A model generated the notes under the pieces. It saw only the letters and a program-made list of their open reading frames with translations. It searched no databases and was not told where the DNA came from. A stretch of 64,000 nucleotides of DNA from Laspinema sp. D2d (GTDB lineage Bacteria; Cyanobacteriota; Cyanobacteriia; Cyanobacteriales; Laspinemataceae): positions 144,585 through 208,584 of the forward strand of contig NZ_JAMXFC010000006.1 in assembly GCF_025370755.1 (NCBI RefSeq), given 5' to 3'. A program made the translations under genes and the position numbers. This document shows, piece by piece, positions 9,501-18,268 of this stretch; positions within the stretch are counted from its first letter, which is position 1, and each line of letters begins with the position of its first letter.

Positions 9501-11378
9501 TCAAGAAATACTCTGGTAGGACATGATGAGGGAGTTAGACGGATCAGTTTCAGTTCTGACGGCCAGACTTTGGCTTCTGCAAGTATTGATAAAACTATCA
9601 AACTGTGGAGCCTGGATGGAACTATAATTAATACCTTCATAGGACATACCGATAAGGTCATTGATGTTAGTTTTAGTCCTAATGGTCAATTGATTTCCTC
9701 TGTCAGCTTTGATGGAACCATCAAACTTTGGAAACCTAATGGGATGTTAGCCCATTCGATGGCTGGAGAAAAGGAGGTATTCAATAGTGTGAGTTTTAGT
9801 GCCAACAGCCAGATAGTTGCAGCAACTACCTCATTTACTAATCGAATTAAACTCTGGAAAACAGACGATGGTACTTTGATTCGTACCCTTGAGGGACATG
9901 AAAATTGGGTGACCGATAGCAGTTTTAGCCCTGATAGGCAAACTTTAGTTTCGGCGGATTATAACGGGGTTATTAAACTTTGGCGAGTAGATGGAACTTT
10001 ACTAAAAACTTTCCAAGGGCATAATGATCGCATTTATCGAATCATCTTTAGTCCAGATGGTCAGCAAATAGCTTCCGCCAGTATGGATAAAACCATTAAA
10101 ATCTGGAAGTCAGATGGGACACTTATCACGACTCTAGTAGGCCATCAGGATAGAGTCAGTAGTATCAGCTTCAGCCCCGATGGAAAAACCCTTGCTTCTG
10201 CCAGTAATGATCGAACAGTTAAGCTATGGGACATACAACTTGGCGTCGTCCGATCAAGTTTACAAGGACATGACGGTTTTGTGTGGGATGTCCGTTTCAG
10301 TCCGGATGGAAAAACCCTGGCTTCTGCGAGTAACGACCGTACTATCAAACTTTGGCGACTGGACAGTCCCTGGGTCAAAATCTTGTCAGGGCATACTAAT
10401 GGAGTGACCAGTGTGAGTTTTAGTCCTGATAGTACGTTAATTGCTTCTGGTAGTTATGACAAAACTCTCCGAATTTGGAATCGCAAGGGTAATTTTAGGC
10501 GGGAAATTCCTGCTCATAATAAAGAAATTTCTAGCGTCAGTTTTAGCCCAGACAATGAAATTATTGCATCTGGTAGTTATGATGAAAAAATAAAATTATG
10601 GAACCCTGATGGGACGCTGATTAAAGTATTAGACAGCCATACAGGAGTTATTCAGAGTGTGAAATTCAGTCCAGATGGTCAACGAATTGCTTCTGCTAGT
10701 CATGATAAAACTGTAAAAATTTGGCAAAAAGACGGTAATTTGATGCTCACCTTAAAGGATTTTAGTGAGGTTATTTCCGTCGTTAATTTCAGTCCTGATA
10801 GTCAGATTCTAGCCGTGGGTAGCGGAAATGTGGTTAGCCTTTGGCAACTGGATGGCAAGCGAGTGGCAATACTCGATCAGCATACTCAAAGAATTAATAG
10901 TATCAGTTTTAGCCACGATGGTCAATGGATTGCGACAGCGAGCGCAGATAAAAGCATTAAACTTTGGCGGCGAGATGGTACATTCGTTCAAACTTTAAAT
11001 ACTACGAATGGAGCGGTATATGATGCTATCTTTAGTCCTGGCGATCGCACTCTTGTCTCAGCTCACCACGATGGTACGATCTCATTATGGCGTCGCGAAT
11101 TGGATTCTGAAAAGTGGGAAGAGAGTCCGTACCAGATTCTTGCAAAGCATGAAGAAAGTGTCTATACCTTAAGTTTCAGTGGTGACGGTCAGACCCTGGC
11201 ATCGGCCAGTCAAGATAGGACGGTAATTCTGTGGAATTGGCAGAATGTGGAGTCAGCGACACTCTCTACGTTAATCCAGTCTGGCTGTGCAGAATTACAG
11301 GACTATTTACAGTATAACCCCTCGGTTAGTCCAGCAGACAAAAATCTTTGTTCTAATATCCGGAAAATTATGAAATAG
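6552..11378 (+). CDS. iSTAND-TPR-nSTAND NTPase-TM-WD40 giant signalling protein
   Basis: Signal-transduction NTPase of STAND type, 1,608 residues. Order seen: an N-terminal region (about 1-180; RALAELIWAIEMSQGQFKLM, then PDALMVFGLESVIALDSVL) resembling the inactive-STAND domain; TPR-like helices (about 210-450); an nSTAND1-type NTPase with Walker A GPSGVGKSS near residue 525 and LIFDQFEEFF as Walker B; a short coiled coil; one membrane helix (LGLLGFTLISVGAGVLLW, about 895-917); and 14 WD40 repeats from about 985 to the end, enough for two seven-bladed propellers. I chose ATG 6552, which overlaps the previous stop as ATGA and has AGGAG 8 bases before it, over the GTG at 6543, which lies inside that ribosome site. 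Such proteins usually sense a ligand through the repeats and oligomerise. Here the helix would anchor it in a membrane. The iSTAND call is by resemblance. Confidence 0.9.
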   Translation: MSEKRSDADVINQNQRALAELIWAIEMSQGQFKLMLVRCNYITLREMLVQQLHSECSLNIREIVLEPTVKQVYSTLGDRLGDEIPDALMVFGLESVIALDSVLTSLNQVREEFRKNCPFPVIFWINDEVSVKLTRLAPDFESWASLTHFAIAPHDLLSALKEENDHLFAEIFAAGNQRFVTNQEIFGKRYPFEMILALQDLEKAKQPLSPEFQASLQLVWGRDAYRSDRIEEALDYYHQSLQFWQTCDTKGWKERAGAVFYHIGLCYARASERDRHQNDSYWHQARQAFQSALDCFEEAERPELVGQFIGQLGEVLRQLNDYASLEELALSAIQLHAKLENRVELARDYGFLAQVALHKQEWDHAKELAEKALEILASDPQQKQYQGLYLLLLARSLRQLGEPEEAGDRLEEAANGDPEDNPQLYIEILEELRSLYYEQSQYVKAFDRKQERLSIEQQFGLRAFIGAGRLEPQRQARSQPMPTESAGSVAREILASGRQKDVERLIQRIGSTQYKLTVIHGPSGVGKSSLVQAGLVPALKHKVMGDRDMLPVSQRLYTDWAKTLGQLLGEALAQRGIQIETIPDSLDRVLEQLRQNESNYLLTVLIFDQFEEFFFVCKEPEKRLKFFEFLGDCFQIGFVKVVLSLREDYIHYLLAYNSLPRFVAINNDILSKNTLYAVGNFSTADAADIIRSLSDRAHFPLEPQLIEAVVTDLAQNLNEVRPIELQIVGAQLQTDDITTVAEYRQLGPNPKEQLVRAYLEEVVQDCGPQNREVAELILYLLTDENNTRPLKTRSELETDLKVLVTDLVNEPDRIDLILYVLVNSGLVFLLPECPSDRYQLVHDYVVAFIRQNQGQQVKKELEEERSKRKQSEERLLILQDANQILAEAQRKARRIVRLGLLGFTLISVGAGVLLWEVMQQAQQTAIRAFNSESKALLLSNARLGALIASINASQIVLQTKALPNKLKHDTIQQLQKIVMTDIQSRNTLVGHDEGVRRISFSSDGQTLASASIDKTIKLWSLDGTIINTFIGHTDKVIDVSFSPNGQLISSVSFDGTIKLWKPNGMLAHSMAGEKEVFNSVSFSANSQIVAATTSFTNRIKLWKTDDGTLIRTLEGHENWVTDSSFSPDRQTLVSADYNGVIKLWRVDGTLLKTFQGHNDRIYRIIFSPDGQQIASASMDKTIKIWKSDGTLITTLVGHQDRVSSISFSPDGKTLASASNDRTVKLWDIQLGVVRSSLQGHDGFVWDVRFSPDGKTLASASNDRTIKLWRLDSPWVKILSGHTNGVTSVSFSPDSTLIASGSYDKTLRIWNRKGNFRREIPAHNKEISSVSFSPDNEIIASGSYDEKIKLWNPDGTLIKVLDSHTGVIQSVKFSPDGQRIASASHDKTVKIWQKDGNLMLTLKDFSEVISVVNFSPDSQILAVGSGNVVSLWQLDGKRVAILDQHTQRINSISFSHDGQWIATASADKSIKLWRRDGTFVQTLNTTNGAVYDAIFSPGDRTLVSAHHDGTISLWRRELDSEKWEESPYQILAKHEESVYTLSFSGDGQTLASASQDRTVILWNWQNVESATLSTLIQSGCAELQDYLQYNPSVSPADKNLCSNIRKIMK

Positions 11379-11460
11379 AAGCGAATAGAAGCAACAGAAG
11401 ATAATTTTTATTTCGATTATCAGTTCAGTTCACACTTTCATAAAGATAAGGAGTAAAATC

Positions 11461-12063
11461 ATGCCTGATTCATCTAACCCTTCCGTTGAAACTATTCTGC
11501 CACAAAATTATATCAGCCAGACGGCAGCGATTGTTCTACTTAGAGAAGTATTACAAGAAGAGTCCATTAATGAAGAAATAAAGCACAGAATTTTGGATCA
11601 ATTTAGTCGGAATTTAGAAGAATATTCTCACATTAGTGATGGGCTGCAAGATTTATCTCTGACTGTAATTTCAAGCCTGAATAGCGTCAAAATTATAGGA
11701 CCCCAAGGATTCCAATATAAATTAGGGGAAGTAGCACAGGAATCTTTAGAGCTATTGGAAGGAGAATCAATATTTCAATTACATATTTATCCGTTGAAAG
11801 AATGCCCAGATCCAATCGATTGTCCTGTCTTATTACACCCACAAATTATTATTCCGCACTCGGGATCTGATCTAAAAATCGATATTATTATGATGCAAAA
11901 CTCACAGGAGGTTATGCTGATGGGGGATCCGATTGATGGTCCCCCCTCGCAGGATGTGATTAAGGATTCACCACCGGGGGGTTTTCTGCTGATGGACGTG
12001 ATTGATGGCCCCCCCTCGCCGGATCCGCTAGATACACCACCTACCCCTACCCCAAAACCATAA
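11461..12063 (+). CDS. Small protein with C-terminal DGPPS repeats, third gene of STAND cassette
   Basis: Unrecognised 200-residue protein. A strong AAGGAG lies 8 bases before the ATG. Residues 15-75 are probably helical (TAAIVLLREVLQEESINEE, LDQFSRNLEEYSHISDGLQD). A beta-rich middle follows (about 75-145). The last 50 residues contain a duplicated motif, MGDPIDGPPSQD then MDVIDGPPSPD, and a Pro/Thr tail. There is no signal peptide or membrane helix. It lies 82 bases downstream of the WD40 gene on the same strand with a terminator after it, so it is probably the last gene of the cassette. It could be an effector, substrate or regulator of the STAND protein; nothing in the sequence decides this. 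Confidence 0.8.
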   Translation: MPDSSNPSVETILPQNYISQTAAIVLLREVLQEESINEEIKHRILDQFSRNLEEYSHISDGLQDLSLTVISSLNSVKIIGPQGFQYKLGEVAQESLELLEGESIFQLHIYPLKECPDPIDCPVLLHPQIIIPHSGSDLKIDIIMMQNSQEVMLMGDPIDGPPSQDVIKDSPPGGFLLMDVIDGPPSPDPLDTPPTPTPKP

Positions 12064-12128
12064 ACCGTTGCAATTCAAAATAGTTAAAACTGACGAATAA
12101 TATTGGGTTCTAGGGTTTTGAGGGTTAA

Positions 12129-12159
12129 GGAAGGAGGAGAGCTTAATCGCCCTCCTTCC
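12129..12159. terminator. Convergent terminator hairpin
   Basis: Perfect 9-bp stem GGAAGGAGG (12129-12137) with CCTCCTTCC (12151-12159), 13-base loop, followed by C and T runs. It lies between the plus-strand cassette and minus-strand recG and could serve both. Confidence 0.75.
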
Positions 12160-12175
12160 CCCCCTTTCTTTACTC

Positions 12176-14698
12176 CTACGTCAAAATCGCCCCGCCCAAT
12201 AACTTCTCATACCGTTTATCTAACTCACTTTTTAACACCGGCCATCTCTCCAAGGTCGGGTCTTTTTTAATCACTTTTTCTGCTGCATCTCTAGCTAAAA
12301 TTAATATCTCTTTATCCTCAACTAAACTCGCTAATACAAAATCTGGGAGTCCTGATTGTCGGGTTCCCATGACTTCCCCGGGGCCGCGCAATCTCATGTC
12401 CATTTCGGCGATGAAAAAGCCGTCTTGTGATTGTTCCATGACGTTGAGGCGATCGCGCGCATCGGGAGTGGCTTTGGGATGGGTCATTAAGATACAATAG
12501 GATTTATCTGCACCGCGTCCGACTCTTCCTCGCAATTGGTGCAATTGGGATAGTCCAAATCGTTCGGCATTTTCAATTAACATGACGCTGGCATTGGGGA
12601 CGTCTACTCCTACCTCAACTACGGTGGTTGAGACTAAGATTTGGGTATGTCCATCGCGAAACAGTCCGATCGCCTCTTCTTTTTCTGCTGAGGACATCCT
12701 CCCATGTAGCAATCCCACTTGAAATTCTGGGAAAATCACCTCTTGCAGTTTTTGATATTCTTCTATTGCTGATTTTAAATCTAATTTCTCTGATTCTTCA
12801 ACTAACGGCAACACGACATAAACCTGCCGTCCTTGGACAACTTCCCGGTTGATTAAATCATAGGCATGGGTACGTTCTTTCCCGGATAAAATGGTAGTTT
12901 GAATGGCTTGTCTTCCAGGTGGCAATTCATCGATTTGACTGACATCTAAATCTCCATGTAAAGTAAGAGCAAGAGTGCGGGGAATGGGAGTTGCCGTCAT
13001 GGTTAAAACATGGGGGTCTTCGCCTTTTTGTTGAAGTTTTGCCCGTTGTCCTACTCCAAATCGATGCTGTTCATCGATGACGATTAAGCCGAGTTTGTGG
13101 AAGTTTACGGGGTCTTGAATTAAGGCGTGGGTTCCCACTAAAACGGGCAGTTCTCCGGTTTCTAATTGGGGGAGGATTTGTTTACGTTTGGCTGTTTTTG
13201 TGGACCCTGTGAGGAGTTCGACGGGAAGATGCAGGAGGTTAAACCAACTGACTAATTTTTTATAATGTTGTTCGGCTAAAACTTCCGTGGGTGCCATGAA
13301 TGCGGCTTGATATCCGGCTTGAATGGCGGCTAAGATGGCAACGACGGCAACGACGGTTTTACCGGCACCTACATCCCCTTGAACGAGTCGATTCATGGGT
13401 TTGGGTTTTTGCAAGTCTTCGAGGATTTCCGCAATGACTCGCTGTTGAGCATGGGTGAGTTTGAAGGGAAGGAGTTTATAAAATTTATTGATGAGTTTGC
13501 CTTTGCCGGATAAGACTGCGCCGGTTTGGGTTTCTCGGAGTCCTTGGCGACGGTGGAGGAGTCCGAGTTGCAGGTAGAAGAATTCATCGAAGACGAGGCG
13601 GCGGCGGGCTTCGTCGAGGATGTCCCGATCGCGCGGAAAGTGGATTTGAGAAACCGCATCCTGCAATCCCATCAACTGATAGCGCGATCGCAGGCTGTCT
13701 GGCAGCGGGTCAACCAATAAACCAACATGGGGTATCACACTCTGTACCCCCTTTCTCACAACATCGGCGGTGATCCCTTCGGTTAAGGGATAAATCGGCA
13801 CAACTCGTCCGACGTTCAGGGATTCGATGGTGCCGCTTTCATCGAGCACTTCAATTTGGGGATTATCTAGGGATACGCCATATTTACTGGTTTTGACTAA
13901 CCCCGATGCGGCAACTACGGCACCTGTTGGATACGTTCGCTTTTGAATTTCTTGCCACCCGCGATTGCTTTGGCGTCCGGCAAAAAATCGACTGAGTTTA
14001 ATTTGCCCGGTACTATCTTTAATCACCAGATTTAAAATGGTTAATTTCGGATTTCGCGGACTGCTAAAGCAATCACAGCGTTTAACCGTACCAATAATGG
14101 TGACCGTTTCTCCCGCTTCGAGTTCTTTGATATTCACCTGGCGGGCATAATCAACATGGTCCCGAGGGAAGTTGTAGAGGAGGTCATAGATAGTATAAAG
14201 CCCCAATTTGGCTAACTTGTCGGCGTTGCGTGTTCCAATGCCGCTAACTTGACTTAAGGCTTGGTTGAGGGTGACTGGGGTATTGGAACGGCTGGTGTTA
14301 GACTGGCTGGCTGAGAGGGTTTCTGCGGGGGAGAGACTGGGCGATCGCATCGCCGATCTGGAGGTGGGTTCGGCTAGTCGGGATGCGTTGGCGGTGCCGT
14401 TTTGAGGGAGTGGAGTTTTGGTACAAATTCGTTCCATATCCAGAAGAAACCGGCGGGTATCTGATACCAAAGCTTGTCGCTTTTCTAAGTTCAGTTCTGG
14501 ATATCGCCCAAATTCTGCGGCTATGCTTTGCCACCGGCGTAGATCTGCCGAGACGAGATTGGCAGGGGAGTCTTTTAAACTAATCTGGAGAAATTCGCTA
14601 AAGCGATATTGACTGCCGACAACATCAGTAAATCCCCGTTGTGCTTCGACAGACAAGGCTTTTTGCAATCGACCCCAATCTAGTGATTCTGCGTTCAC
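12176..14698 (-). CDS. recG: ATP-dependent DNA helicase RecG
   Basis: Branch-migrating helicase that regresses stalled replication forks and processes recombination intermediates. The product has 840 residues, longer than E. coli RecG because of an N-terminal extension of about 140 residues common in cyanobacteria. Seen in order: a wedge/OB part (VSGIGTRNADKLAKLGLYTI, then FFAGRQSNRGWQE); Walker A GDVGAGKTVVA near residue 445; VIDEQHRFGVGQR near 540 (DEQH box); TMTATPIPRTLA; and the C-terminal helicase lobe ending QLRGRVGRGADKSYC and DMRLRGPGEVMGTRQSG. It is preceded 18 bases upstream by an unknown gene on the same strand, with which it is probably co-transcribed. Confidence 0.97.
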   Translation of the reverse strand: MNAESLDWGRLQKALSVEAQRGFTDVVGSQYRFSEFLQISLKDSPANLVSADLRRWQSIAAEFGRYPELNLEKRQALVSDTRRFLLDMERICTKTPLPQNGTANASRLAEPTSRSAMRSPSLSPAETLSASQSNTSRSNTPVTLNQALSQVSGIGTRNADKLAKLGLYTIYDLLYNFPRDHVDYARQVNIKELEAGETVTIIGTVKRCDCFSSPRNPKLTILNLVIKDSTGQIKLSRFFAGRQSNRGWQEIQKRTYPTGAVVAASGLVKTSKYGVSLDNPQIEVLDESGTIESLNVGRVVPIYPLTEGITADVVRKGVQSVIPHVGLLVDPLPDSLRSRYQLMGLQDAVSQIHFPRDRDILDEARRRLVFDEFFYLQLGLLHRRQGLRETQTGAVLSGKGKLINKFYKLLPFKLTHAQQRVIAEILEDLQKPKPMNRLVQGDVGAGKTVVAVVAILAAIQAGYQAAFMAPTEVLAEQHYKKLVSWFNLLHLPVELLTGSTKTAKRKQILPQLETGELPVLVGTHALIQDPVNFHKLGLIVIDEQHRFGVGQRAKLQQKGEDPHVLTMTATPIPRTLALTLHGDLDVSQIDELPPGRQAIQTTILSGKERTHAYDLINREVVQGRQVYVVLPLVEESEKLDLKSAIEEYQKLQEVIFPEFQVGLLHGRMSSAEKEEAIGLFRDGHTQILVSTTVVEVGVDVPNASVMLIENAERFGLSQLHQLRGRVGRGADKSYCILMTHPKATPDARDRLNVMEQSQDGFFIAEMDMRLRGPGEVMGTRQSGLPDFVLASLVEDKEILILARDAAEKVIKKDPTLERWPVLKSELDKRYEKLLGGAILT

Positions 14699-14716
14699 GG
14701 TTTCCCCCCTACCTGA

Positions 14717-15577
14717 TTAGTCTTCAAACCAGCTTGAACGCCATGCAGCTTCTGCTTGGGCGATCGCGCGTTCCCGTTGTTTTTGATGATAGTCTCGTTT
14801 GAGTGAATTTAGCCGTCCCGAGAGGGTGCGAATTTGTCCTCGGGATGCACTCAGACGGGAGTCGGCAAACTCCAGATCGGTTAATCTTAAATGAACGGCC
14901 ATGATATGAACGGGCCCTTTTAGCAAGGAGGCTAAACCGGGCATTTGGGGTAAATCGTCGGTCCCTTGTGCTTCTAGGGTCAGGGTGACTAGATTGGGTG
15001 GCCCTCCGATCGCCTCGTTATTGGGCAGTTTTTCCGCAGCTTCTAGCAACATGGCGGGAACGTTTTTGGACCCAATTCCAGCAGCGTGTAGGACCTGGTT
15101 GGTGTCATGGGAGACTTGTTGCAAGAGTTTGACAATTCCCGATTCTATCCGATCTTGCCAATTGGATAAATTTTCGGGGTCGGCAATTTCTTCGAGGGGA
15201 GTGAGTTCCTCTTCGACTAGGGTAATGTCTTCGGGAGGAGTTCCCTCTTCGGAAAGCCCTTCGACGATGAGGACCACTGGGCTATCTTCAGGATTAGGGT
15301 CTTCCACGAGGGCGATCGCCTCCGATTCTGCTTTCTTGACGATGGACCTGAGTTTGGATTGCAGTTGTTGTTTTTGGGGTAAGGATAAGTCCAGAAAATG
15401 CTCGGGATATCCTTGGGTGCAAATATGATATCCGGCTAAAATCAGTTGCTGCCGCACCGCTTGTCCCAAGGCCGTTAAATAATGGCTGTAGCTCTTTTGA
15501 AATTGTCCGGCGAGGTCTTGTGCGGACTGTTCTAGCTCTGCAATGTCTTGGTCAATCAGTTCGAGGGGTCTTGCCAT
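14717..15577 (-). CDS. Conserved cyanobacterial protein of unknown function upstream of recG
   Basis: I do not recognise a domain. The 286-residue product is hydrophilic, without signal peptide or membrane helix. Residues 1-60 (IDQDIAELEQSAQDLAGQFQ and following) and 245-280 (LSGRLNSLKRDYHQKQRERA) are predicted helical or coiled coil. The middle (about 95-140) is very acidic and Pro/Glu-rich. A short segment, NLVTLTLEAQGTDDLPQMPG, looks like beta strands. It starts at 15577 after the tsf terminator and ends 18 bases before recG, so it has its own promoter and probably shares a transcript with recG. Confidence 0.8.
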   Translation of the reverse strand: MARPLELIDQDIAELEQSAQDLAGQFQKSYSHYLTALGQAVRQQLILAGYHICTQGYPEHFLDLSLPQKQQLQSKLRSIVKKAESEAIALVEDPNPEDSPVVLIVEGLSEEGTPPEDITLVEEELTPLEEIADPENLSNWQDRIESGIVKLLQQVSHDTNQVLHAAGIGSKNVPAMLLEAAEKLPNNEAIGGPPNLVTLTLEAQGTDDLPQMPGLASLLKGPVHIMAVHLRLTDLEFADSRLSASRGQIRTLSGRLNSLKRDYHQKQRERAIAQAEAAWRSSWFED

Positions 15578-15631
15578 AGCCTCTAATTTGGATCCGATAG
15601 CAATATTAAGGTCTTTTCTAACAATAGCGGC

Positions 15632-15672
15632 TAGAAAAACAGAAGGCAGGTCATGCTATGGTTTGACCTGCC
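15632..15672 (-). terminator. Rho-independent terminator of tsf
   Basis: Perfect 9-bp stem GGCAGGTCA (15645-15653) / TGACCTGCC (15664-15672), 10-base loop. Read on the minus strand, it is followed by TTCTGTTTTTCT, a proper U-rich tail. It lies about 75 bases past the tsf stop. Confidence 0.9.
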
Positions 15673-15748
15673 TCTGCTTCTAGCAGTCTTTTCCACCTCT
15701 CGGGAGAAACCCGGAATGAGGGGATACCACCCCCACTCTAAATCGGGT

Positions 15749-16408
15749 CTATTTTGCGCCGGTTTGCGCGGCTACTTCGTCGGCAAAGTTGGTTTCTTCT
15801 TTTTCAATCCCTTCACCCAAAACAAAGCGGGTAAAGCGACGAACCCGAATGTTTTCACCCAATTGGGCGATCACTTGCTTGATGAGTTCGGCGACGGTGA
15901 TGTTTTGATCGCGAATGTAGGGCTGATCCAACAGGGTCAGTTCTTTCAGTCGCTTATCGATCCGCCCTTGAACGATTTTTTCTTTGATATTATCGGGCTT
16001 GTTGCCTAAATCGTCCCGTCCCATTTCGATCGCCGTTTCGCTTTCGACTAAGGTTTGGGGGATGTCTTCTACGCTGACATATTCGACGTTAGGACAGGCG
16101 GCAATTTGCATGGCAATATTGCGAACCAAAGCGTGGAATTCTTCACGACGCGCTACGAAGTCGGTTTCGCAGTTGACTTCCACCAGAACACCAATTCGAC
16201 CCCCGGTGTGAATGTAGCTATCCACGAGTCCCTCGGCTGCCAAGCGTCCGGCTTTTTTCTCCGCCGAGGTAATCCCTTTTTGCCGTAGCCATTCTACGGC
16301 TTTATTCATGTCCCCATCATTTTCTTTGAGCGCTTTTTTGCAGTCCATCATGCCTGCGCCGGTTTTTTCGCGCAGTTCTTTGACCACTTTTGCAGATATG
16401 TCCGCCAT
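15749..16408 (-). CDS. tsf: Elongation factor Ts
   Basis: Guanine-nucleotide exchange factor that regenerates EF-Tu-GTP. The 219-residue product begins [20 protein letters not shown] with the N-terminal UBA-like domain ([20 protein letters not shown]) and carries the core motif [15 protein letters not shown]. The length fits the short EF-Ts of cyanobacteria and plastids. It follows rpsB on the same strand after 225 bases, the near-universal rpsB-tsf order, and has a strong terminator downstream. Nothing unusual is seen. Confidence 0.98.
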   Translation of the reverse strand: MADISAKVVKELREKTGAGMMDCKKALKENDGDMNKAVEWLRQKGITSAEKKAGRLAAEGLVDSYIHTGGRIGVLVEVNCETDFVARREEFHALVRNIAMQIAACPNVEYVSVEDIPQTLVESETAIEMGRDDLGNKPDNIKEKIVQGRIDKRLKELTLLDQPYIRDQNITVAELIKQVIAQLGENIRVRRFTRFVLGEGIEKEETNFADEVAAQTGAK

Positions 16409-16633
16409 TTTCTCTTCGTTTTTCTCGATTTACACTGTCCCAGAATTCTGGGGTTTCGCCCTCTGCCTTTAGCCTAAGAATAGACGATTGAAGTATCCCT
16501 AGAACACTTGATTTTCAGCTTTTTGTGCAACTTCAGCGATAGGAGAGTATTGCGGGTGAATGTTCCGGGTTTACCCTTGATTCTATCGGTGAAGTTGCCG
16601 CTTATTTAGTGCAGTTGTTCCAGGCGATCGCCT

Positions 16634-17440
16634 TTATGCTTCTTCGCTTTCTTCGTCGCCATCGGGTTGATAGGCTTCTTCCCCTTCTTCGTCATACTCG
16701 TATTCGCCTTCTACGCCGTCGTAGTCGTACTCTTCGTCTTGACCACTGGAATCAACTTCTCCATGACGGCCTTCGTAGATAGCATCAGCCAGTTTTCCGA
16801 CGATTAATTTAATCGACCGAATGGCATCATCGTTACCGGGAATCGGAATATCGGTAAAATCGGGGTCGCAGTTGGTATCCAACAGCGAGACGATGGGAAT
16901 ATCCAGTTTCTGGCATTCTTGGACTGCGTTATATTCTCGGCGCTGATCCACGATCACTACGATATCGGGGATCTTTCTCATGTTTTTGATGCCGCCGAGA
17001 TATTTTTGCAGCTTGCTGAGTTCTCGCCGCAACATGGAGGCTTCTTTTTTGGGACGCCGGTCCATTGCGCCGGTGTCTTCCATGCGTTCTAATTCTTTAA
17101 GGCGATCGGCGCGGGTTTTGATCGTCGTCCAGTTGGTCAACATTCCGCCCAACCACCGTTGGTTGACGTAGTAAGCCCCACAGCGAGAGGCTTCTTGAGC
17201 AATAATTCCCGCAGCTTGGCGCTTGGTTCCCACAAATAGGACTTTTTCCCCACGCTCTGAGGCGGATCTCATATAATCGTAGGCTTCTTCCATTAACTGG
17301 GCGGTCTGCACCAGGTCAATGATATGGACGCCGTTGCGTTCGGTGAAGATATACGGCGACATTTTGGGGTTCCAGCGTCGGGTCTGATGCCCAAAGTGAA
17401 CCCCTGACTCTAACAGTTGAGCCAGCGAAACTACTCCCAT
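16634..17440 (-). CDS. rpsB: 30S ribosomal protein S2
   Basis: Small-subunit ribosomal protein, 268 residues. It begins [20 protein letters not shown], followed by the S2 signatures [20 protein letters not shown] and [15 protein letters not shown], and a C-terminal segment [19 protein letters not shown]. After about residue 225 there is a strongly acidic, tyrosine-rich tail ([19 protein letters not shown]), an extension also known from other cyanobacteria. A purine-rich ribosome site (GGAG, minus strand) precedes the ATG. It is followed by tsf in the usual order. Confidence 0.98.
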   Translation of the reverse strand: MGVVSLAQLLESGVHFGHQTRRWNPKMSPYIFTERNGVHIIDLVQTAQLMEEAYDYMRSASERGEKVLFVGTKRQAAGIIAQEASRCGAYYVNQRWLGGMLTNWTTIKTRADRLKELERMEDTGAMDRRPKKEASMLRRELSKLQKYLGGIKNMRKIPDIVVIVDQRREYNAVQECQKLDIPIVSLLDTNCDPDFTDIPIPGNDDAIRSIKLIVGKLADAIYEGRHGEVDSSGQDEEYDYDGVEGEYEYDEEGEEAYQPDGDEESEEA

Positions 17441-18268
17441 TTTTTTCTCCTGATTCGGGTTAATCCTCCATCCGAGCGGATTTCTAGGTCGCGATCGCGC
17501 CTTGGAAACACCCGAAACCCCGGATGTGCGAGATTAGACAACTTTACTAGAATAACACGAAGTGGTTATTTCTAGCGCTTTAATTTTTACCTTTCTGCGG
17601 AGTCTATCGCTCGGACTGCTCCCTCATCCCTCTATCTCGCCCTGCCCTTGACTTGGCGCTGGGGTTTCTCCGCTTGGAGGCCCGACCTCAGTCAGGAGTT
17701 CCCTCGGTTAGTCTCCTTATATCGGGCGATCGGTTTTGTTGTATTGCTCATCCTGGATTTTCTCGGTTTCTCTATCTATAGATATAGGTGATAAAAATTG
17801 GTTTTTGAAACATCCATCAACAGGAATATTTTAATTCAAATTTTGTACCTAGAAAGATAGATTTTCTAATAATTTCTATCATAAATTGGAAAAAGCTTGT
17901 TAAGAAGCGAAGAGATTAATTCCCTACTTGCTAACCAATTCTTTACCGAAAATTTACAGTTAATTCAGTAATTGTACTGACATAAACTCCTTTATATATC
18001 TTGATTTCAGCTTGTTTTAAGTATAAAAACTTACTCCATAAAATGATGTTGATTTTGTAAAGTTCAGTAGAAACACTGGGCAGATGAATCGGTAGATTTT
18101 AAAATTTTCCCATGACGATGCAACTTCGTTGTTAACTCCAGACCATTGGTGTCTTTTCATTGAAAGAGTAACACAGGAGATCATGCCTCGTTGGGGGAGT
18201 TGTCTTTAAATAATGTTGTTTTCTGCTTGTAAAAGCTAACACCTATTTCTAACTTCAGGGAAAAAATC
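17441..18268. promoter_or_regulatory. Divergent region rpsB / PEP-CTERM cluster, with possible leader ORF
   Basis: 828 bases without a confident gene. The left part (to about 17780) must carry the rpsB promoter; the right part is very AT-rich. At 18183-18209 an AGGAGA (18175-18180) precedes a nine-codon frame, MPRWGSCL and stop, ending 59 bases before the first PEP-CTERM gene. This could be a leader peptide. No hairpin typical of a ribosomal-protein autoregulatory site was identified. Confidence 0.4.

Noticed and set aside
9500..11300. Repeated DNA that might be taken for a CRISPR or tandem repeat array
   Set aside because: The repeats are coding WD40 units of about 120 bases with protein-level conservation, not identical direct repeats with spacers.
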